64,000 nt of DNA, from contig VZRS01001719.1 of assembly GCA_013398055.1 (NCBI GenBank), forward strand, positions 141,012 to 205,011, given 5' to 3'. Below, one piece after another: positions 1 to 13,072 of the stretch; position 1 is the first letter of the stretch, and each line of letters begins with the position of its first letter. Under the pieces are notes generated by a model. That model saw only the letters and a list, made by a program, of their open reading frames with translations, was not told the DNA's origin and searched no databases. Both the position numbers and the translations under genes were made by a program. The DNA is from Ifrita kowaldi (taxonomy: Eukaryota > Chordata > Aves > Passeriformes > Cinclosomatidae).

Positions 1-749
1 TTGTTCTAAAGGTGTGTCTGTGATATTAAAAGCTCTAGGCATAGCCTAGGGCTGATTTTATCTTCCCTTCTAAATTCAACACTTTCAATATATCATAAGA
101 CTCTTCCCATCATATATGAAATAAAAGGTTCAAATAACCACTGAGGTACTTCACTTACGCAGTTTACCAATATCTTCCAACCCTAGAGACACTAATTCCT
201 TGAATATACCTACAAAATGTCTGGTGTCCTTTATGTTTCAATTCTGTATTTCTCCCTTTGTGTCACAAGGAACCTGTATATGTTATTTAGATTATCATTT
301 CAATTCATTACAGCTTTGGAAGTTTTATGTCATTTTACATTTTTTATCCAGCATTGAAGAAATAAAACTTGTTAGTATTTTGGTGATGTGCAGTCATGGT
401 AAGACAGCTTTTCATATATATATATATCTCTATATATATCTATATATATATATCTCTTTCATATATATATTTTTTTCTTCATATATACACACTCATCAGA
501 AGTGTCCAGGGAGCATTAGACATTCAAAAAATCCATCGATTAAATTCAACCCATGAAGAAGCATATTCCAATTCTGAAATAATCAAGCATATTCACACCG
601 GCTTTAGTCTGAGCACACTGTATTAAAAAAATGCAGTTATGGACTTTCTCTTCCCTGTGTATCCTGATCTCCTCGAGATAGAAGATAAATATCTTTATAA
701 TTCGATGTTGAATGATGTGTTGTTTGATATATACCTAGGATGGAAATTA
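1..749. other. AT-rich noncoding DNA with AT microsatellite
   Basis: No gene is supported. Open frames here are short and run through simple sequence. A TA/TC-rich microsatellite lies at about 411-476, where ATATAT runs alternate with ATCTC. The rest is AT-rich single-copy sequence in which I see no repeat family. Confidence 0.6.
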
Positions 750-1020
750 CTATTCTGTAACTTTTACATTCATGTCCATGGTCACTGTCTCTATAAGTTC
801 TTAAAGAGCACAGCTGCCTGGCTCCGCTATCACTGGTCTCACAAAGACACCACCCACCAATGACCACTGAAGCACCCCCAGACTTGTTTCTGGGGCCTTC
901 CAGCAGAGGATTGCACATGATCCACAGTGTTAAAACTGCCCCCCAAGGGAGGTACCTTGGCGTTCCACCTGAACCAAACAAGCCTTTTACCCAAATACAG
1001 TAACTGAAAAACTCTTTTCT
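750..1020 (-). repeat. old LTR-like repeat fragment, minus strand
   Basis: Read on the minus strand, this segment matches the plus-strand block beginning near 12290. Both contain, in the same order, GGTTCAGGTGG, a TACCTC box, a GGGG..AGTTTTA box, CTGGTGGAAGGCCC or CTGCTGGAAGGCCCC, GAAA[CT][AG]AGTCT, GATGCTTCAG or GGTGCTTCAG, and a CAGCTGT..GAGACAGT stretch. I estimate roughly 70% identity by eye, so this is an old dispersed repeat. The GC-rich patch explains the open frame on the minus strand (637-981), which I do not treat as a gene. The relative at 12290-13072 ends with LTR-like 3' signals, so an LTR origin is likely but the family is not identified. Confidence 0.5.
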
Positions 1021-2664
1021 TAAAGAACATGCAATCTGCTATTATTAATGAAGTGTTCAGTGCTACCCTTAATGAAGTGCTCAGGAATTTTCCTGTGTAG
1101 GAAAGAAGTTATAGTGAAAATGCTAGCATAATTTCTGCTCTGTATTTTTCAACCTAGTTACCACAATATGTGGAATCTTATTCCAATCAAAAGTACAAGT
1201 AGTAGGTACAAGTAATATTCCTATCTCTGGTATGGTGTTTCGGGCTTTTTTAGGGTTTTTTGTTTTCCCTCTATTTTTTTTTTTTTTTTTTTGGTCTGGC
1301 ATGCCTGTATAGTAAAAAGATCTTTATCTCACAGAAAAGTATTATTAATACTCTTCATTTTCTCCCTCCCTCAGATAAAATCAGTAACTGGATACTTATT
1401 CTCAAACATTTCAGGAAATTATTTCTTAATAGGGAGGAAAATTGATTCAAACATTTGAAAGTAGCACTTTTCTACAAAATGACTGATGGTCAGGATGATT
1501 TATTTGTGACCCAAGGGCTTGTTTCAGTTTTTCCATAGTATAGTGGGCCAAGGGCATTATAATTATAGTATTAATTTAGTAAATTTCAGATATGATTATT
1601 GAGAATTAATAGTTTTTCCACATAGTGACGATAATTAAAAACATGTAAGACAAACACTAGCATAAAAAGAGTTAATAATAAAATAATTCACGGAAATCAG
1701 TTTTAAAAATTTAAAACTGGCCATTATTTACCAGTCTTCTGAACACTTCCATTACAGATTTAGAATTTCCTAACTGATATATGGAGATATATATATACAC
1801 ACACACATATATATTTGCAAAGAGTAGAATGATGACTTTTTCTCTGGCCCTGAACATTATCTGCCATAGTTATATAACAACATGGTTATGAAATCCCAAA
1901 TTAAGTGACACAAACTACTTGCTCACTTCAGAAAATAATGCAGAAGACATACAACACTGATAACATCAGAAAATAATGGGTCTTAATGCATTTCCTAATG
2001 TGCCTTTATGCACTTGCTATTTATTTGGTCATAAATAGCAAAGACAGTAATCAAAATTCCTTTATCTTCATTTTGACATTTTAATGTATTCAATGCTATT
2101 TTATTTTTTTTCCTTTAGGCAATGAGCTTGGCTTTTTAGACTGGTCTATTTCTTTCAGCTCTCTAGTAGTTACTAATAATATCCTTACCCTATTAAAAAT
2201 TTATTTATTGCATCTTTTATCTCATTTAACAAATAAAATGAAAAATATACTAAACACAAAAAAGAATCAGGTTTTTTTACCTGTTTGTTTGCTAGAACTG
2301 TAATTTAATTTCCTAAATTTAGCAATTAAGAAACCTATGATATTTCTCTATTCATTTTACAAATATCTTAATCTGCATAGATGTGGAGTACAGAATAATT
2401 TTATACTTGCTAAAATGTTGTTTTGACCCTTAAGAACATATACTTAATATATGCTTATGTTACCCGGAAAGTCTGTGACCTCCCTTTGGAGGAAGTTTAC
2501 CATTACCCTCCTTGGCTTCAGAGCAGAGTATTACATTTCTAAATGCAAACCAAAGTTTTTACAGTCTCCTAAAGTCTTCTATTTATACACAGCTGCCTGA
2601 ATCCTGACAGTATTAAGAGTCTGTGGACATACTTGTGCATAAGCCTTTTGTGTCTCTTCACATA
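1021..2664. other. AT-rich noncoding DNA
   Basis: No gene is seen. There is a poly(T) run at about 1275-1292 and a mixed TA/CA microsatellite at about 1785-1814. No CR1 or LTR is recognisable before the LTR at 2665. Confidence 0.6.
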
Positions 2665-2955
2665 TGTGCCAGAGCTCGCAGTCTTCTGAGTCTCGGATTA
2701 TGATTTCTCAGAGCAGAGCTCCAGCAACACACAGCAACCAGGAACAACCAGCCCAACCTTGCCTCCTCCCAGGGCTAGATTTATAGGGCTTGTGCCCACC
2801 CTGCAGCTACAGCTGTTTGTAGGAGGTTAATGAGCACTTTAGGTTGAGGTGGCCTGAGCTCTATTAGAATAACAATTGAGTTCAGGTGTTGAGTCTGGTC
2901 CTGAGTGAGAGCTTGGCTAGTGCACACCATCAGGGTTTAAATACATATTACTACA
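2665..2955. mobile_element. solo LTR, 291 bp, copy A (class II/ERVK-like)
   Basis: The element begins TGTGCCAGAG and ends ATTACTACA, so it has the TG...CA ends of a retroviral LTR. It is flanked by a 6-bp target duplication with one mismatch (cacata at 2659-2664, cacatg at 2956-2961). A second copy of exactly the same length lies at 38064-38354, differing at 14 of 291 positions with no indels, so both ends are fixed by comparison. Six-base duplications are usual for class II (ERVK/beta-like) elements in birds. No internal retroviral sequence is adjacent, so it is a solo LTR. A weak TATA-like TTTATAG at about 2780 hints at plus orientation, but I leave the strand open. The open frame at 2886-3068 straddles its right end and is not a gene. 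Confidence 0.85.
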
Positions 2956-4239
2956 CACATGTGTCCTCAGCATGGCAGTGTTTGTGCATTTGTTCCTGCC
3001 TCATGGATACAGGTCTTTGTACAGAGTGCCTTGAGAAGGAAGAACCTTCAGTGTTTCTTCTCCAGTAGGTGAGTAGTTATATTTTTTGGACTGCTGATTA
3101 GGGAAGATTGGGTTATTAGATACCTGCTGAGGTGGACACCTCTGTAGAGCTGGTGAGCAGGAGCACAGCAAGCATACTTCAGTTGTTAAAGGGGCAGCTT
3201 ATGTGGAGGGCCACAGAAACCCCGTGAGGCAGCAATGGAGGTGGCTGGGCTCTCCCTGCCTAGGTGAAAATTTACAGTCCTAATCTATAATATTTCATAT
3301 CAGGAGCTGGATAGGGGTTTTTGGATAGTTTTTATGGAATATGTTGTACTGATTTCTACTGAGAACTGAATATATTTCTGGAGCATAGAAAGTTAATAAA
3401 ATGACAGTAACAAAAAGACTAAAGTATCATTCAACTGTGACAATTTTATTCAAAGAAACTAAATATTCTATTTTTATCTCCTGGTTTATAGAGCAAACAT
3501 TCTTATTTAAAAATAATCTGGCAGTTTCCCTCTGAATTAATTTATTCTGGAAACCTTGCAAGAATGACCCAATTGTGTCAGGAAATGCACACACAAATTA
3601 GGTAACTATTCCATATGTTTTCATCCACTGTTACTTTACATCAGTATCCAGCATGTACCAAAACAACTGTTTGCTGTGAAGGCATTATTAGTTCCAAACA
3701 GATGAAGAGATGTCACATTCAATTTTTTTTTTCCACATCTTTGTTCTAACATGATGATAGCAGAAGGTAAGAAATCTATGAGTAATTGTAAGAAAAAAAA
3801 AGTTAAAAATGAAAAATTCTACTTACAAATCTGCATCCTTTACTGGCAGTAAGATAAAAGACTGGTTGTCTCATTAAAAGTTAGACACCATATCCAACTA
3901 CTTCATAATATTTTACTGGAAAGATGTATTATATTTTAACAAAATATTAACCACTTTAACTGGTATTTCCTGGTAAATCTAATGTTTCATATCTAAATTA
4001 GAATAAGTACTTAGATGCACTAAAATTCTCTGGCTTGTTTAATTGACCTGAGTTCTTTACATTTAAAAAAGCATTTCGTTTTAATGAACATAGTTTATAT
4101 TTATTCACACCTTTGGGCAAGCATCCAATCTTGAATTACACATATACTTGAAATTGATCAAGTTCCTAATGGCTTTCTGAGTGGAATAATTTTTTTGCTT
4201 TGGTGTGTATGTGTGCATGTAGTATGGAGAGTAGCAGTA
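2956..4239. other. AT-rich noncoding DNA
   Basis: No gene is seen. A slightly GC-richer patch at about 3120-3260 could be an eroded repeat, but I cannot place it in a family. The rest is AT-rich single-copy sequence. Confidence 0.5.
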
Positions 4240-4378
4240 AATCACTGGAAGTGTCCAAGGCCAGGCTGGACAGGGCTTTGAGCAATCTGGTCCAGTGAAA
4301 GGTGTCCCTTCCTATAGCAGGGTAGTTGGAACTGGATAATCTTTAAGTTCCATTCCAACCCAAAGCATTCTATGATCA
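4240..4378 (+). mobile_element. CR1 LINE 3' end fragment
   Basis: A 5'-truncated CR1 retrotransposon tail. It shows the family's final segment in order: GTCCAAGGCCAGGCTGGA, a variant of GAGCAATCTGGTC, GAAAGGTGTCCC, TTGGAACTGGAT, then CCATTCCAACCCAAAGC and ATTCTATGATC at the end. CR1 elements are the dominant LINEs of birds and nearly always insert as such short 3' fragments. It is noncoding. Confidence 0.9.
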
Positions 4379-6670
4379 CTAGCAAAATTAAAACCTATTA
4401 TTTTTTAGTCAATTTTTCTTGTTTGTTTGTTTGTGTTGTTAGCATGTGACTTTATTTGTATTTACACTCATGAACTGTGAATACCCTGCAGTAGATAGTA
4501 ATCTACTAAGAATTACTATAACTTCTTATATTATGGAAATAGGCTTGAGCTTTTTGGATGAATACAGTTTCAGGTGTTCCTTGAATCTTTTGCTTCAGGC
4601 TACGAAGTTTGAAAGTACAAAGATATTCCTGAACAATACTATGAGTATAATAATAAGTATAATGCTAGAATACAATAGAGTACAATATTATGTACTCTAT
4701 CATTCATATTGAGACAGTTAAAAATCTTTAAGTATGAAAAAGGAAAGTATTTGCATACACACCCATATCCAAACTATTCAACACTTGAATGTTTTATCTG
4801 TTACATGACAGCAGAAGTATCTTCAACGTAATTAAAATTCTACAAAATATTTTTTCTGTTTTCTCATCCATTTCTGTATGTTCCCTGTAAAAATGGCTTA
4901 CCAGTAAATTTGAAAATGCCAGATACTCTGTGAATTCAGTCTTTATTTGCATGAAGAATTTTAGGTAATCATGCACCTCAAGCAAATGACCAAATACTTT
5001 AAAGTGAAGAGCAAAATTGTATGAGATTTAAATCTTACTTCTGCCAGTCCTCCTAACATTACTTTTAGGCCTAGGAAGTTTTGACAGGGATGGCCAGTAG
5101 TGATAAAGATGAATCAAAACAATGATGGGGGCTCTGAATAAAATAAAAGAGCTTTGCAATAACTGCAGTATGAAGGGCATATAGAAACTGTCATTTCAAA
5201 GAGGCTAAGTGACATGTCAATGACAAAATGGGTCATGCTAGAAAGTATTTCTATTCAAAGGGAGTTCAAGTTTGAGAATAAGGAGCTGTTCAGCAGGCAA
5301 ATGCATTTGAATTACTCTGAATTTGAAAATGGACATTCTTTGCAGTATTTTGTTTTGGTTTTTACTGGAAAGAAACATCTATTTAAAACAATCTCGATCA
5401 TTACAGAGAACAAAGTTAAATTGGAGATTGATATAGGGGAGTTTATACTCCATTATTACAGTTAGGAAAAAAAAAAAAGAGTGGAGTTTTTTGGTTTCTT
5501 TGGTAACAGTTGCAAGAAATCAGTTCTAAAGCAGCTGGTTACCAGATAGGACACATGCCTTGTAGGCAATCCCAGCTAATAGAAATTTCTGGAATCTGTA
5601 AAGTTTAAATGAGTTATTGAAATGTGGTTTTATGACAGTTCACTAATCCATAACACAATCACTTTACTATGTTTAGAACTATATTTCAGTCAAGCATACT
5701 CTTTGACAATTAAAAGTATGCCATTATATTACTGTCATTTAGATAGCAGTTTTACAAAGCCATATAATCTTTTCCTTTCAATCCCTATTTTAATCCTATT
5801 ACATGCCTTCTCTGGACTGGTTTCTCATTTATCTTTTGGCTATTTTTTTTCACTTCTATATGAGTGTCCTTGAGCAGTAGCAAGATCTATCCAATTTCTG
5901 ATAGAATTGTATTTCCTGAGCCAGGTAGGAACCTCAGATTCTGTTTCTGTAGGTCAAAATGATAAAGCAAAAATAATGGTTTCCAAAAAAAACCAAAAAA
6001 ACCTCACAAAACCCAAAACAAAACAACAAAAAAGAGAAAGAAAGTAAGAAAAGGAAGTTAAAGGATTCTATCAGTATATATAGAAAACTAATTTAAAATG
6101 GATAAATTCTGTAGCCTGAGTGCTAAGAAGCCATGTTATGTAATGTTTCCACAAGCAGTATAGAACCAAAGGTACTTTGGATGAAGTATTATGTCTTATA
6201 GACATGACAAGATATGACATCTTATAATACATGACAAGATTTCTCTGAGGGCTCAGAAAGGGCCTGAATAATAAATTCCAAAACTGTACTCCATCTTGGG
6301 ATTCTGTGACTAAAAACTGAAATAAAATACTTGTTCCTGTAATGTCTTACATTTCAGTCAGTTACAGAGCTGCTTTAAAGAATTCTATTGATATTTAAAA
6401 AAACACAAACAAATTAGATATTTGGTTTTGGATTCCTAAATAATTATGTTGTGTTAGCAGTGCAAATATGCATTGGACATCTGTAGATCTGTCTTTCTGC
6501 AAGCAGCTCTATTATGAACACTTCTGTTACTTTATAAAGTAGACGTAATCATGACCAAAACATATTTCGTCAGTCAGAAACAAAGTCAAACTGTAAAGAT
6601 TAGATTAAAAACAATGCAATTTTTTTAGAAAGTATCCTGGAAAAAGTTCCTATCCTGGAACGTTCCTAAC
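4379..6670. other. AT-rich noncoding DNA with simple sequence
   Basis: No gene is seen. A (GTTT)n run lies at about 4418-4434, just after the CR1. An A-rich AAAC/AAAAC simple stretch lies at about 5980-6045. Short open frames (for example 4446-4712 and 5622-5873) are in AT-rich sequence with no recognisable protein features. Confidence 0.55.
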
Positions 6671-6782
6671 AAGGAACGGAATGGGAAGGAAAGGAAAGGA
6701 ACAGGAAAGACAGGGGAGGGGGAGGGGAGAGGAGAGGAGAGGAAAAAGGAAAAAAAAGGAAAAAGGAAAGGCAAGGCAAGGC
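6671..6782. repeat. polypurine tract (GGAAA/GGGGA/GGAGA)
   Basis: About 112 nt that are almost entirely purine on the plus strand. Positions 6712-6771 are an uninterrupted 60-nt purine run built from GGGGA, GGAGA, GGAAAA and GGAAA blocks. Such homopurine/homopyrimidine tracts with partial mirror symmetry can form triplex (H-DNA) structures in vitro. The serine/proline/phenylalanine-rich minus-strand frame across it (6625-6807) is a composition artefact. Confidence 0.85.
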
Positions 6783-8039
6783 ATAAGCTTTTTAACACTG
6801 CATCCAAAAAAAAAGGGTTTTTTTAATTTGTCTTTTTCAGTTTAAATTTCTACTATGCTACCTTAAAATAAAAAAATAGTGTGGAATGAATGGCAAAACA
6901 AAATAAAATAAAAGCCACAAGCCATTCTAACACATGGTTGCATTGTCTTTGATTTTGCTGAAAGCTAAAGTTGTTGTAGTTCTTAGGTGGGCTGGAATAA
7001 ATATCCTGGGATAAAGATTCACACTGTTATTTTATTTGACCTGTTGGTGTTAAGTATATTAAGTTTATAAATATAAAAAAAATACTTTTTCTGTAATTTT
7101 TTTCTCTGATATGAAAATTACTTTGACACCTTTTGATATATACTTTGTAAATTTACTGTCACTAAAATAATTTAAAGAAATAAAAGATTGCATCTTCTTT
7201 TCGAAATGCAAAAAATATCAATCTTACTTTGTATTTTTAATTGCTTTTGGACAAAAATGCTCCATCCCAGTAAGTCTATATAATACTAAGAAACAGAAAT
7301 TAAAAGCAATCTTTAGTATCTGTGAAAGACAAAATTGTAAAGTAACCACAAAATCTAAATCTTAAACACATCAATTGTACAAGGAGTAGGAAAATTTAAA
7401 TTTTGTTACTTCTCATTAGGCAGTGGCAAAAACAGTGTTCTGAGGGAGGTCATGTGACTGTATTTCTCTGTAACTACAACCACAGAAACAATGTACTGTT
7501 CCACAGGGATCTTACATATGGAAAACCTATTCCCAGATCTACTACACCGTTTCGTTCTCCATGGTGATTCTTTCTCATTCAACACACAGCTTCATGTGCA
7601 GACTGTTACATTAATTTTGAAGGCTCAAAGATTTTAAGATAAGCCTGAGAGGCAAAGTAGAAAAATAATCATTTTGTAAAGGGAGAAGAAATGAAGTGCT
7701 TGTTCCAGTTTAATCTTCAGTTCTACACTAATAAAAATAAGCAGTAGTGAGGGTTCTAATCTGTGCTATAATCCTTTTCATGACACTTTTTTATGTTACT
7801 GAAAATTTTCACACAAAATTCACTCAAAAGAAATAATTAGCAATATTTTCTTTCGAAGAGGAAATAATGTTTATATTTTGATTTTTTTCCCTTTATTAAA
7901 ACGTGAGCATGACCATTTTCACTCCCCTTTCTTATTGTCCTTTCATCCAGTGTCTTACAGACTTATTTTAGATTTTATAGGATATTTGCCACACTTTTAT
8001 TATCTTTCTACTGCCTTAACCCCTGTATCATGACCTTCC
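6783..8039. other. AT-rich noncoding DNA
   Basis: Single-copy AT-rich sequence. I see no gene, RNA gene or recognisable repeat. Confidence 0.55.
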
Positions 8040-8240
8040 TTGTCAAGCTAAGGGCCGCAGCTTGAAATTAGATTGTTTTGGTTAGCTGAGGCCCTAATGC
8101 AACAGATCAATGACATTTTCTCTTTATGAAAAGTCAGTTCTTCTGAAAGACTCAGCAAATAAAAAGCCTTAATGCAGTTTATTTATCAAAATTCTTCATT
8201 ACTAAACTCTTCCTATTCTTTCTAGTAGGTTGTTGCCTAC
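8040..8240. promoter_or_regulatory. possible conserved noncoding element
   Basis: This stretch lacks repeats and simple sequence, is more even in composition than its neighbours, and is dense in homeodomain-type words: GAAATTAGA, CCCTAATGCAAC and CCTTAATGCAG (a TAATGCA motif twice). It also has GATCAATGACA and TTTATGA. That resembles vertebrate developmental enhancers, but the call is an impression from composition and motifs only. Alignment to chicken, crocodile and mammal would decide it. Confidence 0.2.
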
Positions 8241-11200
8241 TTTTTCTTACGATAAAAGTACAGAGCTTAAGATTTTCAAAGCAGGTGTCACGGAGAAAAC
8301 AAGCTGACTTTCATCTTTCTTGTTTGCTTCCTGGTCAAAACAAGTGCAAAAGCCACTTGCAAACGTTCCAAAAATTTTCCGCCTAGCAAAAGAAAGCATG
8401 AAAGTATGAACTGGGATTTAAATCCAAATCCAATGTATAGCTATAAAAGATGCTATAATTAAGATACCAAAACAGTTTTTTAAAATACTTAAAATAGTTG
8501 GCTAGATAGCCAGAGATTATTAGTATTCATTTTGGTTAATTATTTCAACATCTCTATAATAGCTGCCTAATGGATTCTTAATGTTTAGCAGTACCAGTGG
8601 TTTCTAACTACTTACTACAGTAGCATCTCGTAGTTATTGATGTAAATGATGGCTTCAGCAAATGTCAGTTGACTTATATAATTTGAGTAACAAACTTTAC
8701 AGCTATTTTGATGTTGGTTTATTTTTGTACTGACAGAATTGAGAACAAGTGTTCCAAGTTAGATCAACCTCAAAGTGATTCCTTCAGATCCCAGGAAAGC
8801 ATGTCAGTTCTGTTAGACAATAATATGTGCAAATCACAATCTTCTAAAAACAATGGGTTTCTGTGTTGACAAGTTTTAAACACTATGTAATTTATTTACA
8901 TAGCAAAAATAACTCTGAAAAACAAGGCTGAAATATGGGTAAAAGATGACATTAATTTCTTCTGAGAGGGCTCTGTGAATATCTGTTGACAGCAAAAGAA
9001 CAGATTCTGAGTGGGCCTAGCTGAACATTTTCTATAAAATTATCTTCTTTTCAGTCACAACTGATCTTTTCATGTTGAACAGACTGGAGGTATCAGTTTG
9101 TCTGTAGCTATTACATGGAGGGATTTCAAAGTGCACCCTTTATTTATCTTGACTTTGTGCCAAGATCAATGATAGGTATAAACCATTTTTTCTGAATCCT
9201 TGTTTCTGTGGATAGGAAACCCCCAAGAAGCCACCTCATGCTTTGGGTGTCTTATGTAGATCATCAGGATACAAGCTTTTGAAACGCTGCACAGCGCACT
9301 CGCTGCCAAATTCTATTTATCTTTGTTGGGGTGTTGGATTATTTTTTGTCTTATCTCAAATTTTTCTCCATTATTTAAGTTACCCCTTAGCTTTATCTTG
9401 TAAGTCTTTTACCACCTGTCTTCCCTTCTCTTTTATATTAAATCTATTTCCATTTCAGAAACTGTTTCAGAGGCTGATTCATTAACATCAAAACCACTTA
9501 AGACTTTCTTGTGCCCAACAAGACATGCTGTTCTCCTAGGAGGAACAGTACTGTGCAAATCTTTGTTACCACCTGTGCTGAATCATGTTCAATGACCTTT
9601 TAATGGTTGCTGTATACTTAAGAAGTTATCCAATACTTGGATGTTTGTGAACATCAATCAGACTCAGGGATACAAATGCCAAATACTTCTCTGCTCTCAT
9701 AACTGGTGCTGATACAGACTGCCATATAGACATCTGCAAATAGCTTGGCTTCATAGCTATTTTAAATACTGTCAAAACAACAGATTTTTCAGGGGAAGAG
9801 CAGTTTTACTTCTCTGTAAAAAAAACCAAAACCACACAGTCTAAATGGTTAAAGTTACAATTATAAACTAAAACAAAACCTTTTTATTGAAATATTTTTG
9901 AAATTATTGTTGAAGTAATTTCTCCTGCCTCATCTTACAAGGCTAAACAGAAAGAATTTAAGGATAGAGAGAAACATTACTATATGTATAGCAAATTCTT
10001 CAAGCGGAAATGTGTCGATGGTGTCTGATTCTTTATTAACATTTTTTTTTGTTTGCGAAATACTAGGCATTAATGCAGTTACTAATACCTTAAAAACAAT
10101 ATGAGGTATTTTGTATCTTTTAAAACTTTGTATTCTTTAAAGTCTGGCAGAAGTTTTAACCTGTTTCAAATCAACAGATTATTGATAGAAATAGAAATGT
10201 CTGTTACATCAATCGTGTAATTCATTAACCTTTGCCAATTTTTCCCCCTCCTTTTTGTGTGTGGGTTTATTATGATCTTACTATACCTTTTGTGAAGCAG
10301 CTTTCATGTAGTACATATATCAAGTCACTACCTGACCTGAAGAAAAAAGAAACAATAGTAAAACCCATAGCTTTTCCTAGTAAATACAGCAAGTAACTTT
10401 AAGCATATATTACTATTGTTTACTCCTTTTTTTTTTCAGTACACAGTTGCATTGCTTTCCTTTCCAAGTTTTTTTTCTTTTTTTTGGTCAAATGAGAACA
10501 ATTATGTACTACATTTCCATCAATCCTATTCTTTCTTATGCAAGTCTTCTATAGTGTGAAGTGATATTCATATTTTTCCCCCTTCATAATATTAATGAAA
10601 AACACTGGATAAACACAATTTTAAGCATGAAAATATAGGACTGAAAATGAGTTTCAACTCCATGTAAAATTGGGAAAAAAATTTTGATGAGCTATGATGC
10701 TGAATGATACATACACTTATGAATAATCATTGGCAATGATCTATTCTTTCTCAAAATTGCAGGGTTATGTGTTGGAATTTTAAAGACTTGTGGGGAAGAA
10801 AAGTACTCTGTTTTCTCTGGGGTATAAAGTAGTTTACATAAACTGTAAAATGCAAATATTTCCCTGATGATTTGTTTTCCTTGGGAAATTAAGTCCTTTT
10901 AGTTGTGATCTTACTGTGGAAGAAAATACTGCCTGAATTTCAATTCACTAAAACTCATATCACACACTGCATACTGTGTTGTTTGCAGAAATATTTGTGA
11001 TCAGGGATTTGAGGTGAATTATGCAAATTAAGCTGTAATGGAAACCAGATCCAGTGTTATAAGTCAGAAAGAAAACTGAATAGAGCAAGTGCTTACACAA
11101 GCATCAGGTATTTCACACTGGCCCAGAAAATATTTATTGTTATTTTTCAGATTGCAGAGAAAATATTTGCATAAAGTCTGTATTATCATATAATATGCAT

Positions 11201-11979
11201 GAGTTTACGAATCCCTGGAGTGAATGCTAGGAAAGAAAAGATTCTAATTTTTATTACTTTTTTATTCTTTTTAATAAATTTAAAGAGATATATTTCTACT
11301 TTCAGCTACTTTCGGTTCCTTAATTTTTTCTATCTACTGTTCAATATTAATTTTTGCATTCTGACACTTCCTTTTTCTTTTTTTTTCAATCTGAGAATTA
11401 ATTTATTTACAAGTGAGAAGCACAACAAAGCCACACAGTATTTTAATCTTGATGCTTCCAAAAGGATCTGCAATTAAGAGCTTTTTGTTCTTTCGCATAT
11501 GTGACAAGGAAATGCACAAAGATTTGGGGTTTTTTTTGTTGTGGGTAGGTGGAACTTTTAAGGAGAATTCTAGAGCAGGTATGTATATATCTGCTATCAA
11601 CAAAGTTACTTTCTTTCCAAGGGCAATTTAACAATCAAATACCAAAAAGAGACAACAATTTGCAATTATGATGCCAGTGAATCTGCCACCCTTCTTCCCA
11701 AACAGCAAACCTATGACTGAAAATCACTGATTGAATCATAAAAAATTTCAAAAGCACCATTTTCCCTGGAAAATAAAATTTTGTAGATTCACAAAGAGAT
11801 AAAAAATCAAGGCTCTCTGCCAAAAAGAATCACAATAATAGTCCTTTGGGTACAGGTCTACTGTGTGCTTTCCTTTTATCTATCCTTCTCACAACCTGCC
11901 CCTGAAGGAGGGGTAACTGAGGTTCCTGGTAATAGATGCCCTGTGGCAGCTCAGAGTGAAATTACACTGAATGACCAAT
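8241..11979. other. AT-rich noncoding DNA
   Basis: No gene or clear transposable element. Open frames such as 9243-9485, 11199-11477 and the overlapping set at 11403-11634 on both strands are short, low-complexity or antisense to one another, and carry no domain I recognise. Confidence 0.55.
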
Positions 11980-12018
11980 GTATATCTATATCTATATATA
12001 TATGTGTGTATGTATATG
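11980..12018. repeat. TATC/TA/TG microsatellite
   Basis: A compound simple repeat of TATATC units, then TA, then TGTGTATG. It generates the isoleucine/tyrosine-rich tail of an otherwise unsupported frame at 11865-12107. Confidence 0.8.
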
Positions 12019-12289
12019 ACAGGTTTATTTTAGAACAATTTGGTTGCAATTTGGAAAGGAGTTATGTAGCCATTTTGGTTATTATCTATAAAAATCTAAC
12101 AATATAAAAGTGTAAAAATATCAATTAAGAAAATATATAAGGAAAAGAAAGAAAGATAAATAAAGGATAAGAGTAGGTAGTGGAATGATGTCACCACCAG
12201 TGGATCTGGCAATGGGACTTGTTGAAATTTTGATGTCTATTGGTCTAAGTGACAGTCGCAGTCTTGATCCATCAGGGGTGAGGGGAAGC

Positions 12290-13072
12290 CCTTAAGAAAA
12301 AGTTCAATGGGTTCAGGTGGGAACACCCAAATACCTCACTTTTGGGGGAAGTTTTACGCTGTCTGATGCAACACGTGCAGTTCTCTGGTGGAAGGCCCAA
12401 GAAATGAGTCTAGGGATGCTTCAGGAGTCTCTGATGGTTTATAACACCTTCTAATGCATGACAGCTGTTTCTCACCCCAGCATAGTTGAGACAGTTATGC
12501 CTTATCAGAAGGGGTGAATAGCTTCAGGCTTACTCATCAGTCAGTCCCAGGTTATCATGGGCACAATAAATTGCTTTATCTAAACAAAGGTAGGTTTGTT
12601 GCAGTCATCATCCAGTGGTGGAGGCTCACCCCCTCTGCACCTGGGCTGTTCTTACACAGATCAGAGGTTTCTGTTGGGCTACAGTATGTGGTGATAGAGA
12701 GATAGACCCTGAAGGCCGGAGAGAGCCTCTTTCCTGGGCCCGGAGGTGACCCTGGGACTGTATCCAGGTCACTGGGCATGGGTGGAGCGAGGATTTTGAG
12801 TTTGTGGACACAGATGGACCTGTGAGAGGTGATGGTTGTAGTTTATGACCTTATAGGGTATTGTTTACCTGTTACCATAACAGGCAAAATCTGTGCACTA
12901 CCCCAGGTGATTGGGGGACACTGTGGTGAACATCTTTCCTGTTTATATGATGTTATATCCAGGGTGTGCTGATATTTATGGGAAATTCTGGCTGCGCAAT
13001 AAATGACTTTGCATCTCCCTCTTGTGTGTGGAGTCCATGCCCATGCGTGATCACTGCAGTTTCATCACTACA
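12290..13072 (+). mobile_element. degraded LTR-type repeat
   Basis: The first 200 bp match the minus strand of 750-1020 box for box, proving that this is a dispersed repeat. The right end looks like the R-U5 part of an LTR: AATAAA at 12998-13003, then GACTTTGCATCTCCCTC, and a terminal CATCACTACA ending at 13072. The left boundary is unclear and I could not find a target duplication. The three overlapping open frames at 12514-12811 lie inside it and have no retroviral protein features. Family unknown; an ERV-derived LTR is the best guess. Confidence 0.5.
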
